From: a bacterium
GTDB taxonomy: Bacteria; Planctomycetota; Planctomycetia; Pirellulales; Pirellulaceae
Assembly (NCBI GenBank): GCA_030432015.1
Contig: JAUIHJ010000476.1
Coordinates: forward strand, 1 to 6,591
DNA length: 6,591 nt
Direction of reading: 5' to 3'
Part shown: positions 6,514 through 6,591 of the stretch, piece after piece
Numbering within the stretch: the first letter of the stretch is position 1
Layout of the letters: every line of letters begins with the position of its first letter
Notes under the pieces: model-generated
Seen by the model: the letters and a program-made list of their open reading frames with translations, nothing else
The model's database searches: none
What the model was told of the DNA's origin: nothing
Translations under genes and position numbers: made by a program

Positions 6514-6591
6514 ATGAACAAGTCGCTTGTCACCCACCTTGCCGCGCTGCGTGCCCTGGCCAACCCACACCGGGTTCAGATCATGGAATGG
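6514..6591 (+). CDS. ArsR-family HTH transcriptional regulator, N-terminal fragment
   Basis: Only 26 codons are in the window, running off its right end: MNKSLVTHLAALRALANPHR then VQIMEW. The pattern L..L..LAxPxRxxI is the usual start of the winged-helix domain of ArsR/SmtB repressors (LKALADPTRLRIL). GAAG at 6501-6504 lies 9 bases before the ATG and can serve as ribosome site. It is divergent from the decarboxylase start, with the palindrome between them. The sensing residues lie outside the window, so metal, sulfur or other effectors cannot be told apart. Confidence 0.65.
   Translation, partial: MNKSLVTHLAALRALANPHRVQIMEW

Noticed and set aside
6514..6591. Functional link of the ArsR-type gene to FccB as a sulfide-responsive (SqrR/BigR) regulator
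   Set aside because: Only 26 codons are visible, the sensing Cys residues are not in the window, and the genes are separated by the planctomycete block and two junctions.
1..6591. CRISPR array, tRNA, rRNA, insertion sequence or integrase
   Set aside because: No short regularly spaced repeats, cloverleaf-like segments, rRNA motifs or transposase/integrase motifs were found on either strand by reading.

Overview
The window looks like a mosaic of two kinds of DNA. The core, roughly bases 720-6210, reads as planctomycete chromosome (Pirellula/Rhodopirellula type). It encodes a truncated protein with a planctomycete-style YWSWHYQTPEG/GARAAEE block, a Wza/SLBB-type polysaccharide export lipoprotein, a secreted protein with a pilus-assembly N-terminal domain plus a BON domain, a BBP7-like outer-membrane beta-barrel protein, and a repeat protein with FN3-like GPTGNT...DTTPTFSW units. 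The two ends differ. Bases 1 to about 712 are the C-terminal part of a flavocytochrome c sulfide dehydrogenase flavoprotein (FccB), most familiar from sulfur-oxidising proteobacteria. Bases about 6210-6591 hold the first ~80 codons of a PLP-dependent group II decarboxylase/aminotransferase and, divergently, the first 26 codons of an ArsR-type regulator. Hand counts give about 66% G+C in bases 1-300, about 67% in 6241-6420, about 57% in 3841-4140 and about 61% in four sampled lines of the FN3 gene (5401-5520 and 5821-5940).

Layout. 2-1141 (+) is the fccB 3' part; FccB similarity stops near base 712 and the frame then runs on as non-homologous sequence. About 742-1383 (+), in another frame, is the 5'-truncated planctomycete gene. 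1454-2785, 2844-3824 and 3856-4950 (+) are three closely spaced envelope genes that look like one operon: an outer-membrane export lipoprotein, a periplasmic pilus-N/BON protein and an outer-membrane barrel. 4951-5090 is a gene-free, convergent intergenic stretch. 5091-6455 (-) is an in-frame hybrid: decarboxylase N-terminus (residues 1 to about 80) joined to four ~92-residue FN3-like repeats. 6456-6513 is the divergent promoter region with a perfect AGAATATTCT palindrome. 6514-6591 (+) is the start of the ArsR-type gene.

The operon suggests a planctomycete surface polysaccharide or secretion machine: the SLBB lipoprotein as outer-membrane exit channel, with the pilus-N/BON protein as a periplasmic or outer-membrane accessory and the barrel as a porin-like partner. 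The two junctions, each inside a gene, are the most striking structural observation. They mean either a chimeric assembly or clone, or a real recombination that put a ~5.5-kb planctomycete segment between sulfur-oxidiser-like sequences. The sequence alone cannot decide between these.
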